From contig CM068373.1 in NCBI GenBank assembly GCA_034769895.1, positions 24,104,620 through 24,168,619 on the forward strand: a stretch of DNA of 64,000 bases. Reading direction: 5' to 3'. Both the position numbers and the translations under genes were made by a program. Each line of letters opens with the position of its first letter. Position 1 is the first letter of the stretch. The notes beneath the pieces were generated by a model. It did no database searches and was not told where the DNA came from. It saw only the letters and a program-made list of their open reading frames with translations. The DNA is from Magicicada septendecula. Its lineage: Eukaryota > Arthropoda > Insecta > Hemiptera > Cicadidae. This document shows, one piece after another, positions 35,516 to 46,399 of this stretch.

Positions 35516-35981
35516 ACCAACAGGAACTTAGAGGAGCGCTGGTGTGATGGAGAGGGTCGATAACTCGTAGGCGAAGACGACCGGGATATGACGTCAGGGA
35601 GTATGGCTACAGGAAATAGGCACTTGCAAACCTCGCGGGTCCCCATGTCTGGGCGTATCAGCTCAGACGATACGGCAAAGCAGACTCTGACGTGAAATAA
35701 TGTACCGGCATGTACCGGTATGACTCAACGTCACAAGTGAAGTTCCGTGGCCCGCGTAAGAATATTACCCGCAGGAGCTTAGAGCAGTAATGGCGTTGGC
35801 GGTCTCGGTCAGTTGCGACGAAACAACGTTTTTACCTGTTCTTACGCGGTCAATTCAGCCCCGCACTTTCACTTACTGACCGAATCTGTCATTTAGAAAC
35901 GTTTCTAGTCTGAACTTCGATGAAATATTAGATCTGGAACTTTGCATTTGTATGAATAACCTCTTTCTTCCAATATTTTTT
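35516..35981. other. Spacer, nothing recognised
   Basis: GC-richer than the neighbours; no gene signature in any frame. Confidence 0.4.
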
Positions 35982-36072
35982 TTAGGTTAGGTTAGGTTAG
36001 TTTAGGTTAGGTTAGGTTAGGTTAGGTTCGGTTAAGTTAGGTTAGGTTAGTTTAGGCTAGGTTAGGTTTGGC
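35982..36072 (+). repeat. Interstitial TTAGG telomere-type repeat
   Basis: About 17 near-perfect units of TTAGG, with variants TTTAGG, TTCGG, TTAAG and CTAGG. TTAGG is the ancestral insect telomere repeat. At about 90 bp and with decayed units it is an interstitial tract. Confidence 0.85.
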
Positions 36073-37399
36073 TAGAAATGAATAGAATTATAATGGTAAT
36101 TTATGTGTTATTATAACATGAAACTACAATTGATTGCAATTTCCCCCTCGATCGCAACTGACCGAGCTTTTTACAATTGCGTCGCAACTGACCAAGGTCC
36201 TGCGTGGGAGACGGACGCGGCAGTCGGATGTTGTCGGCCGGGGGCGTTCAGGTGCCGCGCCCAGACGAAAGGCTCCCGCATTGCAGGAGATCTTTCATTC
36301 TTTCTTATATCTACATTTTTTAGGGTAAGAATTCTATACACCCTTCCCGTATAATACGTATATAACATTCACATATCAACTTTCTCGTTGCAGACTGTAT
36401 ACATTACAAACAATTTTGAATCTTTTTTTTTTATAAAGGATCGTGTGCCTGATGAAACCTGATGAAAGATCTAGATAGATTGCGGCAGGCTCCATCAAAG
36501 CCATTTAAAAAACTATAATTAATTACACTTTTTTTTAAGTCAACGGTAAAGCGTCCGCGATGTAGGCTATATCCGATGGAGATCGGAGCCGTTATACGTA
36601 GGCTGTACAAGGTTGAAAAAGACATGCGCAAAACAAACATTATTACATGCTTAGGATATTTATAGGAGACAGTCACGTGACGCAAGGCAACTGTGTGGAA
36701 GTGTTCATTCACTTCAACCGAACACCGTATGTAAACTGTACAGCGTGTCGTTGATTTGGAAGGGCTAGGGGCCAGTAAGATAGAGAAAGTGGGAGAGGAA
36801 GGAGCATAATTCTCCACTCTGCGCGTACTGAAGTCGGGATGGCTTTTTTAAGAGTTGTTAGCCTAAGCCATCAAATTTGAAAACTGGAAGGTAACAATAT
36901 CTATGATAACAGTTAGCATTAATCTTTTTTTATGTACAGTATGCGTTTTCAGTTATAATGTCCTTATGAGCACTACACGTTAAATTCAAGGAGAGAATTT
37001 TGCGAAATGTTTCACCTCTAATGATTGTAAACGTGTATTCAATCTAAACGATGTCCAGAGGTCAAACTCGTATCAAAATGCTGTACGCTGTGATAACAAA
37101 ATCTGTTAAAATGCTTTCAACACTTAGCCTTTAGACGCCAGTAAAGTAAAATTCAATTAGCGGTGCACTTACGCAGAAACCAGTAATGGTGACCCTCGTT
37201 TATCAATAGCGTGACCACACTTAACGGTTTTTATTTACCTCTCGGCCGTCGTTTCTCAGGATTCGTTGACCCACATCTACGCTCACATACACAAACACAC
37301 ACACACACACAAACACGGGTACGTATTTTTTCACTCAGCACACGCAAACGTGTCCCAGAACATGGAAAATTCCTTAATTAAATTACTACGATTAAATTG
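36073..37399. other. Intergenic, no recognised gene
   Basis: Frames at 36103-36354 and 36431-36817 have no signature. A (CA)n run lies at about 37290-37312. Confidence 0.4.
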
Positions 37400-38240
37400 A
37401 AGAGCTCCTAGAAATGTTGGCCTAATCAATTTTGGAGTACGACAAAGGTGTCCATTATCACCGTCTCTTTAAATTTATATATTGACGATGTCACAGAAAA
37501 CTGGCAGATGTGTCTTTCAGAAAATTTTATGATTGGTCACTCTACAATTGACACTATGTTTTTTGCGGACGATCAGGCTATTCTGTCGGAATCGAAAAAC
37601 AGATTGCAGATGGATATATATTGTCTAAATCGAATCTGCAAAGACTCTGGATTGCAAATATCCATACTTAAAACACAGTTGATGTCTTTTCGTGGAACTG
37701 ATCCCATAAGGGCAAAAATTGTTAAAGACGGTACTGTCCTGGAACAAGTTAGCAGTTTTGAATACCTGGGCTACAGTGTGTTATAATGCAAGGAACGACG
37801 TGGTGAATAAGTTCCATAAGTTCAACATTATGTGCGGGACCATTAGGCGAAGCCTTAAGTCAGCAAGTAAAGGAACACGCCTAAAATTCGACAAGGTGAT
37901 GGCTCTTTCCACACTTCTTTATGGGTCTGAGAACTGGACTTTAAAGAAAGGCCAGGGCAGTCGCATCCAAGCGGCTGAAATGAGATTTTCTCAGGCATGT
38001 GGCAGAGTATGCTCTCCGTGATCGTAGAAGAAACACAGATATACGGCAGGAACTGAATATTATGAGTGTACTCGACAGGATCGCCCAGTATCGGCTAAAT
38101 GCCGATATCCCCAAACAATTATTTAACTATACGCTAAGGGGTTGGAGAGGTGCGGGACGCCCGAGAAAGCGCTGAAGTGACCAGCTCTAATCTGTCTGTG
38201 AGACCGGAACAAACCATCCTTGGTGTAATCCTTGAAGATA
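37400..38240 (+). mobile_element. LINE reverse-transcriptase 3' fragment
   Basis: 37448-37786 encodes SLNLYIDDVTENW, then MFFADDQAILSESKNRLQMDIYCLNRICKDSGLQIS (the FADD reverse-transcriptase active site) and FRGTDPIRAKIVKDGTVLEQVSSFEYLG. A second frame continues with CGTIRRSLKSASKGTRLKFDKVMALSTLLYGSENWTLKK and IQAAEMRF, then IRQELNIMSVLDRIAQYRLNAD and GAGRPRKR. This is the palm, thumb and C-terminal tail of a non-LTR retrotransposon ORF2. The 5' two-thirds and the endonuclease are missing. At least two frame changes. It ends in (GAT)n at 38237. Confidence 0.8.
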
Positions 38241-38308
<68 letters not shown>

Positions 38309-38312
38309 GGTG
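38241..38312 (+). repeat. (GAT)n/(GGT)n microsatellite at LINE tail
   Basis: About 17 GAT units then several GGT units, directly following the LINE 3' end. Confidence 0.95.
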
Positions 38313-38904
38313 ACTTTTAAATCAGCTATAAAAATTTCACCCTTTAAATGTTTAGTTACATACTGTCATTGTAATGCAAAGTTTTGACTTCAACAAAGAA
38401 AAAATATTCCATTGTTTCAAGCTTAATGAAAAACATGTCTGCTTGTCTAAAGTTAAATTCATACCATTTTAACACTGTTAAAACTACAATGAAAGCAATA
38501 ACTGTCACCGTCACAGCGACTGGTTCAACTTAATAAATATTTCTGGAACTGCAGCAAAATTAGCTCTTATCACACAAACACATTGGTACTGTGATTCCTC
38601 ATTTTGAGATCCATTTGGTATTATAAAATATAACTCAGAAAGAGTAACGCTTAATAACGTATTTTAAAATGTGTCTAGACTCTAGGCATTTAACGGGTCG
38701 ACTCTCAGTAAAACCAGTGAATTCATCACAACGTTTAATTTAACGTTGTGAACAAGTTTATACAACATTCAACAAGAGGTATTCACAAATAAAATATTCT
38801 AATGAATGTTGCTTGTAATAATAAGTTTTTAGGTGATGGCATCCACATCTCCCCTTACAGCGATTTCAGTGTCCTTGAAGGTTCAATACCTTAAGGTTCT
38901 CTAC
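38313..38904. other. Spacer, nothing recognised
   Basis: No coding signature. Confidence 0.4.
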
Positions 38905-39065
38905 CATAGTTACAATTATGGAATTATAAGCCGAGGGGTCGGAGAGGTGTGGGACGTCCGAGGATGCGCTGCAGTGACCAGCTGTAATATTTGCGTATTT
39001 GAGACCGGAACAAACCATATTTGGTTTATTCCTTGAAGATGATGATGATGATGACGACGATTAAA
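38905..39065 (+). mobile_element. LINE 3' tail, same family as 37400-38312
   Basis: GAGACCGGAACAAACCAT and CCTTGAAGATGATGATG repeat the last 100 bases of the 37400 copy, preceded by the GRGVGEVWDVRGC-type remnant of GRGAGRPRKR. Only about 150 bp survive. Confidence 0.65.
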
Positions 39066-39798
39066 TTTGGAAAGGATTTTCAAATCGTACATCCTACGTA
39101 ACATTATAAGTCTACATTAATAAAGGTTTCATATGTTATATGAGCAAAGCCAGTTCTCAATTTTAGATGTCAACCTTTTTTTTACATGGCGTAAGTCTTC
39201 CGATAAGATTCAAATGCATCAAACGATATTCGCAAAACATGGCGAGCATGTCGATACTTATTTCCTACAGATCCATATTATTTTTGAGAGTGACATCCCT
39301 TAAATACGGTCGAGATGATAAATGTAACATTTACTCCGTGGAATTTTTAACTTCTTGAGCACAACACACCAAAAAAAAGTCAACACACGTGAAGTTGAAA
39401 CACTTCAATAACAGCTGCCTCAGAATCTATAAATCCTACTTAAGTTCTGATTTCCTGGAGAAAAGCTTGATAACCTTGAACATTTATTGTTTCCAGTGAA
39501 AAATTAATTTTTCTTTAATGTTTAAAGTTGATTCGCGGCAGAGCCACCTATCGCTGTACGTTAAATTACATTTCGCGTTCACTTTGAAATGGATTTTTAA
39601 TATAAACAGAAGAAATCGTGTTACGGGAGAAATAAAAATTTAAGACTTAAAATTAAATAAAAACCGTAAAACTTATACAGACATAACGTAAGATCTGAGA
39701 AACCTACTGAGACTGTTACTAGTAACTAGCAGTAGTTATCTGTTGATTTGTACCATTATGCTACAGCAAATAAACATAAATATTAGTAACAGGAGTAA
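39066..39798. other. Spacer, nothing recognised
   Basis: No coding signature. Confidence 0.4.
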
Positions 39799-39976
39799 CA
39801 ATATAATATTGCCAATACTTACATACATGCGAAAGCTACCCTGAAGTAAACAAGTGGTCGTCACTACTCACCTGCAACAGACAATATAATATTGCCAATA
39901 CTTACATACATGCGAAAGCTACCCTGAAGTAAACAAGTGGTCGTCACTACTCACCTGCAACAGACAATATAATATT
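39799..39976 (+). repeat. 83-bp perfect tandem duplication plus 12-bp third start
   Basis: CAATATAATATTGCC-starting units at 39799 and 39882 are identical to the eye, and a third start at 39965 lasts 12 bases. Identity implies a very recent duplication, or an assembly effect. Confidence 0.9.
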
Positions 39977-40463
39977 TAGTACACACCAAAAAGTCACAGT
40001 TTAACAAAAATTTTCAAGCATGTGTGACGGAATCAAATTATAATGAATTTTATCAAACACAAGCTCGAAATCATTAAGAATTTGACAAAAATAATATATA
40101 GACTACCAATATCTATATACATCAAATAAACTATAGGCCCAATAGTTTATATTTTAAAACAATAAATATCTGTTCCTAGCCTATCACTGCCGGCTATCAC
40201 TTTATTCAAACCATCGTTAGGCCGTGGTCAGTGTATGTTAAATGCAGCCTCGCAATTGGAGACCATCTTCAGTGCAAAATTTGTTGTGGTCGAGCAACAC
40301 CAGTACTGAGGCAGACTACATTAAACATCCATAGATCACGGACTAGCAGCCCGTCTAACGAAACTTTATAACTCACAGGTAACAACAGACAAAAGAGAAA
40401 AACAATTAAAATATTATTATTTATTATAAACTAGATGAACACAAATAACGTGAGTAAATATGA

Positions 40464-40507
<44 letters not shown>

Positions 40508-40639
40508 ATGTGTGTGTGTTTATTTATGCATATATATTTCCCACTACAGCTACGTACGGAGCGACTTAAGCTCTGAATATGAAGACGACATCGATAATAA
40601 GATAAACAGATACTAGAAGCTGTGTGGCACAATTCTTAT
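39977..40639. other. Spacer with (GT)n
   Basis: (GT)n at about 40468-40519; no gene. Confidence 0.5.
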
Positions 40640-41070
40640 GTTAGAAATTACAAAAATTCTTATGGCTAAACTCTGGGAAGGAAAATACAAAAGATACAGA
40701 ATTGAAATTGTATAAAGTATTGGCGGGACCAGTATTGATGTAAGGGAGTGAATCGTGGTCACTCACCCAAAATCGGAGAAACGAATTGAAGCTGCTGAAA
40801 TAAAATTTTTAAGAAGAGTTGAAGGGTGCACCGTAAGAGACCACAAATAAGAAATACAGACATAAGCCAAGAGCTGAATATATACTCGATAAACGATAAA
40901 ATTAAAAACAAAATAGAGAAAACTGGATACAACACATAAATAGAATGGATGACTGGAGAATACTAAAGAAGATAATCCAGTATAAGCCTCTTGGAGAACG
41001 AGATAGAGGCTGACAAAGGAAACGGTGTCTGTGAAGACGGAACAGGCTGCAGGCTTAATCCTTCAAGTGA
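40640..41070 (+). mobile_element. LINE 3' fragment with GAA tail
   Basis: Plus-strand fragments LYKVLAGPVLM, GSESWSLTQ and INDKIKNKIEKTGYNT match the C-terminal region of insect LINE ORF2 (KV...P.LLYGSE.W......, N.WI.H..RM). It ends TGTGAAGACGGAACAGGCTG then (GAA)n. Several breaks. Confidence 0.6.
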
Positions 41071-41122
41071 AGAAGAAGAAGAAGAAGAAGAAGAAGAAGA
41101 AGAAGAAGAAGAAGAAGAAGAA

Positions 41123-41196
<74 letters not shown>

Positions 41197-41243
41197 AGAA
41201 GAAGAAGAAGAAGAAGAAGAAGAAGAAGAAGAAGAAGAAGAAG
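41071..41243 (+). repeat. (GAA)n microsatellite, about 170 bp
   Basis: Nearly pure GAA with three GAG interruptions, grown from the LINE tail. Poly-E and poly-K frames here are not genes. Confidence 0.97.
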
Positions 41244-41317
41244 ATTTATATATATTCGTATATCAGTCAGATATAGGCATGTAAATGTCTACGGAAAAAT
41301 ACATATATTTGAAAGAT

Positions 41318-41870
41318 AGAACAAAATTGTTTCTTATTCAGGCATTACGTTTATAAATTTAACTTAAAAGCCATTGCGTTAGTTAGTATTTTTAGCGTTT
41401 ATTGTAATCACACTAATAAATATGATAAAAGGCTATCGACCCACTGCTTTATTATTGTTATGTGGCTTTAAAGAAAAATAGAGAAATCGATGATCTCGTA
41501 CCGGTATTTTTTCTGGTAATAAAACAGCCAATTCTGAAATTTATCTAATAACAAAATATGTTTTGCGTGTGTGTGCGCTCGCGCGTGCGTACATAGACGT
41601 AAAGGGTAGAGCAAATTTGTTTGTCATTTAGGCATTAAGGTTATAAATTTAACAAAACCCCATTGCGTTAGGCCGCATTTTTATTGTTTAAACCTATTAT
41701 ACTCATAGTAATAAAAATGACATATTGATCCACTAATTTATTATTGTTACGTGGATTTAAAGAAAAGTAGAAGTATTGATGATTTCGTATTTTATCTGGT
41801 GACAGAAACGATGCTAATTCTGAAATTTATATAATAATAAAAAGTTGTTGTGTGTGTGTGTTCAGTTATG
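41318..41870 (+). repeat. Diverged tandem duplication, unit about 290 bp
   Basis: 41318-41608 and 41609-41870 share AGA(A/G)CAAA(A/T)TTGTTT, AGGCATTA..GTTATAAATTTAAC, CCATTGCGTTAG, TTATTATTGTTA(T/C)GTGG and AATTCTGAAATTTAT in the same order. Roughly four-fifths similar; function unknown. Confidence 0.75.
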
Positions 41871-42324
41871 AAATTGTACACCGTTTATAAAAACCTAGCG
41901 CGCGCGCGTGCATACAAAGGGCGTGGGCCGCTAGCTAACAACACAAAATATGTGCAATTAGGATATTAGAAAGAGTTCGAGACTGACTGGTGGTGTTCAT
42001 TTGTCAGCACACGTATATATGAACGACGCCACGTAACGACACACTTTGTCCTGTCGTTTACTCTAAAACAATAAATCTTCAGCCAATGGAAGTGGCGGAA
42101 GAGGGGCAAGTATGACGTCAGAAAACTGTGGTCGTAAACAGGCTTAATACCGGCGTGTCAACACTTCAGCTAACGATATTAGCTTTAGGTACTTTGTGAA
42201 GTGCTTTTGTGTTTTCCTACGTCACGTTTAAACACTATTATTTATTATATTATCCGATATGATTATTTGTTATGGAAGTCATTATCCTTCACACGCAATT
42301 AGTTATAATTATTACAAATATTTT
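41871..42324. other. Spacer, nothing recognised
   Basis: Contains a short CGCGCGCG run near 41900; no coding signature. Confidence 0.4.
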
Positions 42325-42720
42325 TTTTCTATCGGCCATCTAAGGACCACATGCCAATTTCAATTCTTTATTCTCTGTTCTTTTTTTTCTGCAATATTCT
42401 TTTATCTTTTCACTGTGTCTCTTCTTCCTGTCTTCAGTCCACTTGAAATCTGCGTTTTTCTCTCTCCTACCCTTGACTCCTTCCACTTTTAACACTTTTG
42501 CCCAAAACATTTCTCTTTCAATTGCTTCTGCTGCGTGTATATTATTTTTTTCTAAATCCTTTTGGACTTCTTTAATCCAACTTGATGTTGACCTCTTCTC
42601 CCCCCTCAGATATTTGAAGATTTGTTTTGTCAACCTATTGTCGTTCAATCTACATAAATGTCCAAAAAATAATAGTCTTCTTTTTCCCATTGGTTCTGTT
42701 ATATTTTCTATACTTTGATA
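42325..42720 (-). mobile_element. LINE 3' fragment, family X copy 1
   Basis: Minus-strand frame 42690-42340 reads MGKRRLLFFGHLCRLNDNRLTKQIFKYLRGEKRSTSSWIKEVQKDLEKNNIHAAEAIEREMF, the final domain of insect non-LTR ORF2 (LxFFGHLxRxxxxRLTKxIF). The 3' end is A-rich (42325). Copies 2 and 3 at 43115 and 45213 share this exact 3' end. Confidence 0.75.
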
Positions 42721-43114
42721 TATTACAAATATTTATTAATTGTAATACCTGTGTCTGGTGTAAAGACAGAATTTTTGTTGTCACCGAGGAGAACATATTT
42801 GTTAAACTCAAAACTGAGACAAAAGTACAGAGATAAAATGTCCGAAATTTTTAAGCTAATACCTTACCAATGGTTAGTTTGTTTTATTAAATAGTGCCAA
42901 ACTTTCCCCTCCAAATACACACAGTATTTATTCGTATTTGTGTATTGTTCGTACCATTAACCCAAAGACTCTAATTTGGTTAGCATGGGAAATAGCAATC
43001 CCAGGATATCCTACCTAGATTTACACCCTTCTTCAACTAGTCTTTGGTGAGATCCATTCCAATTTATCTTTCCTGTTTGTAAATTAATAAATTTCCTTAA
43101 ATCCGTAGTGTGAC

Positions 43115-43790
43115 TTCGTTTTTTTTTGTATCGGCTATCTACAGTCCACATGCCAATTTCAGTTATTTACTCTTTGTTCTTTTCTTTTTTTCCAATATTC
43201 TTTTATCTTTCCACTGTGTCTCTTCTTCCTGTCTTCAGTCCACTTTGAACCCGCGTTTTTCTCTCTCCTACCCTAGACTCCTTCCATTTTTAACACTTTT
43301 GTCCGAAAAACGTCTCTTTCAATTGTTCCTTCTGCGTGTATATTATTTTTTTCTAAATCCTTTTGGAATTATTTAATCCAACTTGATGTTGACTTTTTCC
43401 CCCACAGACATTTGAAGATTTGCTTTGTCAGCCTATTGTCGTCCATTCTATATAAATGTACAAATAATAATAGTCTTTTTTTGTCACTGTTTCTGTTATA
43501 TTTTCTATACGTTGACATATTTCGTCATTACTTCTTAATTTCCAACCTTCTGACGTTTTTCGTGGGCCTAAAATTTTCCTAATAATTCGTCTTGCCAATG
43601 TTTCTAGTTTGTCTAAATTATAATTCAATGCTATACATTCACTTGGATATAGGCATTCTGGCTTCACTACTGTACTGTAATGCCTTCGTTTTTCATTTAA
43701 ATAACCATTTGGAGGCCGACCAGATACTCGAATATACTTGGGCACCGGATACTTGCGCACCCACACGGATGTGTGCAAGTACAAAGTATT
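43115..43790 (-). mobile_element. LINE 3' fragment, family X copy 2
   Basis: Minus-strand frame 43784-43428 reads RHYSTVVKPECLYPSECIALNYNLDKLETLARRIIRKILGPRKTSEGWKLRSNDEI, the thumb-to-tail part of insect LINE ORF2, longer than copies 1 and 3. Sequence down to 43115 corresponds to the rest of copy 1, out of frame. Confidence 0.75.
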
Positions 43791-43830
43791 GTGATTGTAA
43801 CATTTAACGTCCTCAACTGAGTGAATTAAT

Positions 43831-43864
43831 CTGATGATGGACCATATGTTCCGAAACGCGTCAT
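43831..43864 (+). ncRNA. Hammerhead-ribozyme-like motif 6
   Basis: CTGATGA at 43831, stem II GGAC..GTTCC (one bulge), GAAA at 43853-43856, then CGCGTCA with GTC as a possible cleavage triplet. It precedes the inverted repeat arm at 43874. Confidence 0.6.
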
Positions 43865-44027
43865 TTTAATTAAAGAACGAAGTCACACGATGGATCTAAG
43901 GTAATTTATTAATTTATAGACAACGAAGTGAGTTGGATACCATTAAAAATAAATATGTATTTCCTGTTTGGTATCTTCTAGCCAATCCTTGTTTTGAAGA
44001 GAACGAAGCTATTAGAGTATTCGACGG

Positions 44028-44465
44028 CTATGCGGCTCCACTTTCACTATAAGTATGTGTATGACGAACTACAGAATACAGATAATATAAAATATTATCA
44101 CGAGCTACAGAATACCAAAGTGCCGCTGACCACATAAGTTTACGTACAATCCATTCTATTTTATCTGTGACTGTTAAATCGTCCCCAATCGAGTCCATAG
44201 TACGTTCACATTCACGGATAAATTCAACTAGATTTTCATTTGTGGTGTCACCACAGCATTTAAGTTGATTATAGGTGTCATCGGTGTGTTTATAAAAACA
44301 TACACTACGATTAACTCGACCTGATACATGTTGCTTAATTTGTCCGACTTTATCAACTATTCGCTTTTCTAACTCAGGTTTGTGGTCATTTATCAGCTGT
44401 GTGTTAGAAAATCGACCACGCGCTGGTGTAAATGAACTTCCTGTTTTAAAACCTCTCCAAACCAC
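44028..44465 (-). CDS. Unassigned 145-residue frame, possibly retroelement gag fragment
   Basis: Minus-strand frame containing VDKVGQIKQHVSGRVNRSVCFYKHTDDTYNQLKCCGDTTNENLVEFIRECERTMDSIGDDLTVTDKIEWIVRKLMWSAALWYSVARD. The order (N)LxEFIRExE...DxTVTDKIEWIxRKLxxSAALWY is reminiscent of a gag matrix/capsid helix bundle, in which F-x-x-x-x-E and A-x-x-W-(Y/W) motifs recur. No neighbouring pol, LTR or start context supports an intact gene, and the 3' end runs into low-complexity sequence. Treated as a possible fragment of an LTR-type element; family not recognised. Confidence 0.35.
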   Translation of the reverse strand: MVWRGFKTGSSFTPARGRFSNTQLINDHKPELEKRIVDKVGQIKQHVSGRVNRSVCFYKHTDDTYNQLKCCGDTTNENLVEFIRECERTMDSIGDDLTVTDKIEWIVRKLMWSAALWYSVARDNILYYLYSVVRHTHTYSESGAA

Positions 44466-45212
44466 GTGTTTTCAACTGAATATGTTTGCATAGCTAATTA
44501 CATCGTCATTTGATTAAAAACTATTAAAGTATATTTAATATTCAAAGTAATTAGTTATTAATAGTTATTTCAATTTGGACACTAATATAAATGACGTATA
44601 GAGTGTGTGTTAATTGGCTTACTGTTAATTATCTTCACATAATTCGTTACGAGCACAGCCCTTACTCACTTTCACTCAACACTTTTAGAGGTGGGCGGAT
44701 ATACCTTTAACAGGTATTTCCGAACGACATTTTTGTGGAACGGATGTAACAGGGACTGAAAATTTGACACACTTGTTCCGAGTTAATGATAACTGAACAC
44801 TGAAAAGTCGAAATCCCCATTTCGATTACTCGCTGCCTCGCGGTTCCGAGTCGCGGGAACCCCTCTCAAAAATTGACGAATAAACAAGTAAACGAGTACT
44901 ACGAGTATTGCGACTACACGAGTACAAAGTCACTTTTTGGTGCTGAATACACTTGATTCTGCGCAAGTGCCGATTGCCATACAAGTACGAAACGAAGCGA
45001 AACGGCGAGGTTCAGAATATCTCTATGCCAAAGAGATGAAGCTGTTGTTAATAAATGAAAAAAAATGCATACCAACGTTACATTTATTCTCGTGTGTTAT
45101 GCAAATATATAATACAGATTATAAAAAAATTATATATTATACTATTATATTATCGATTTAACTTAGATTCTATTTTCGATTGTTGTAATGTCTATGTAGC
45201 CAGCTATATATT
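44466..45212. other. Spacer, nothing firm
   Basis: At about 44687 TAGAGGTGGGCGGATA resembles a hAT terminal sequence, but no partner end was found. Confidence 0.35.
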
Positions 45213-45625
45213 TTTTTGTTTGTATCGGCGATCTAAGAACCACATGCCAGTTCCAAATCTTTATTCTTTGTTCTTTTCTTTTTCTCCATAATTCTTTCAT
45301 ATTTTCAATGTGTCTCTTCTTCCTGTCTTCAGTCCACTTTCAACTTGCGTTTTTCTCTCTACTACCCTGGACTCCTTCCATTTTTAACACTTTTATGCGA
45401 AAAAATTCTTTTTCAATTGCTTCTTCTGCGTGTATATTATTTTCTTCTAAATCCTATTGGACTTTTTTAATCCAAATTGATGTTGACTTCTTCTCCCATA
45501 GATATTTTAAGATCTGCTTTGTTAACCTACTGTCTTCTATTCTATATAAATGTCCAAAAAATAATATCCTTCTTTTTCTCATAGTTTCTGAAATATTTTC
45601 TATACTTTGAAAATGCATCAGCCAT
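45213..45625 (-). mobile_element. LINE 3' fragment, family X copy 3
   Basis: Reverse complement matches copy 1 almost base for base (CTTCTTCCTGTCTTCAGTCC, then TTCCATTTTTAACACTTTT). It has the same 3' end and A-rich tail as copies 1 and 2, and is 5'-truncated at about the same place as copy 1. Confidence 0.75.
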
Positions 45626-45649
45626 TTTAAATGTAGTCAGCTTTTATTT

Positions 45650-46268
45650 CATTATTCTAATAAATGTATGATTTTAAGTAAATCGTCTTTTTTGTTTTTC
45701 TTTGAATTTGTTCTTTAATTAGTAGATTATTTTAATAATCTACTAATTAAAGGACAAATTCTTTAATAATAATAATTATTATTGGGTTTGTAAATATTAA
45801 GAATTTCCCAGATATTCATTTTGTTACCTTTTTTTACTTTTTAAATTTGTTTGACATTTTTAATGACTGAAAATATATGTTTATTGTTTAAACAGTGTGT
45901 GGCTAAGTTAGATTTGTAAATATTAGGTTTTAACTTACATTGCCATGTTGAATGATTCTCTCGGACAGTTTTTTCTTCGTCTGGCCTACGTTAAATTTAT
46001 TGTAAAATTGACATTCTATTTTGTAAACTCCACTTTTATTATGAATGTTCAATTTAGTTTTAGGTTTTATTTTCTTAAAAAGAATATTATCTGTGTTATG
46101 AGATATTTTTAAGTTTGTATCTGTAAATAGTTTGATTAGTTGACGAGTTATGTTTCCGTGATAAGTAAAGTAGATACATTTTATGTTATCATTAATGAAA
46201 GGGGTTTTACATAAAGGTTTGTATGGTGTAACAGAAAAAATATTGGGTAACATGATAATAATAATCAA
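45650..46268 (-). mobile_element. Penelope-like element fragment with GIY-YIG start
   Basis: Minus-strand frame 46268-45930 includes CKTPFINDNIKCIYFTYHGNITRQLIKLFTDTNLKISHNTDNILFKKIKPKTK and then SGVYKIECQFYNKFNVGQTKKKLSERI, a PLE linker followed by a GIY-YIG domain with some motif decay. A further stretch (LATHCLNNKHIFSV, about 45900-45860) is the domain end in another frame. Truncated and broken. Confidence 0.75.
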
Positions 46269-46399
46269 TTATTGGTAAAACTCCATTGTTTATAAGCTAT
46301 AAAACCAACACACGACTGAAAAGAGAAACAAACTGTTGAACGTATGTACATTTATGTGTGAGTAGATATAAATATATCGAGCATACTCAACTTTTGTGG

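Larger units (their letters stand above)
43066..43918. repeat. Inverted short repeats flanking LINE copy 2
   Basis: About 43066-43113 (AAATTAATAAATTTCC...GTGACTTCGTT) is the reverse complement of 43874-43918 (AACGAAGTCACACGATGG...TTATTAATTTAT) with few mismatches. The right arm directly follows a hammerhead-like motif, so the arms are probably PLE ends in head-to-head array. Confidence 0.6.

Noticed and set aside
36440-36480. CCTGATGAAACCTGATGAAAG resembling a hammerhead core
   Set aside because: A short direct duplication of CCTGATGAAA; no stem II or separate GAAAC box.
39799-39976. CRISPR-like direct repeats
   Set aside because: Plain head-to-tail duplication without spacers, in a eukaryotic context.
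40991-41284. Long poly-Glu and poly-Lys frames
   Set aside because: They are translations of the (GAA)n microsatellite grown from a LINE tail.
44685-44710. hAT-like terminus TAGAGGTGGGCGG
   Set aside because: No partner terminus, duplication or transposase nearby; too short alone.
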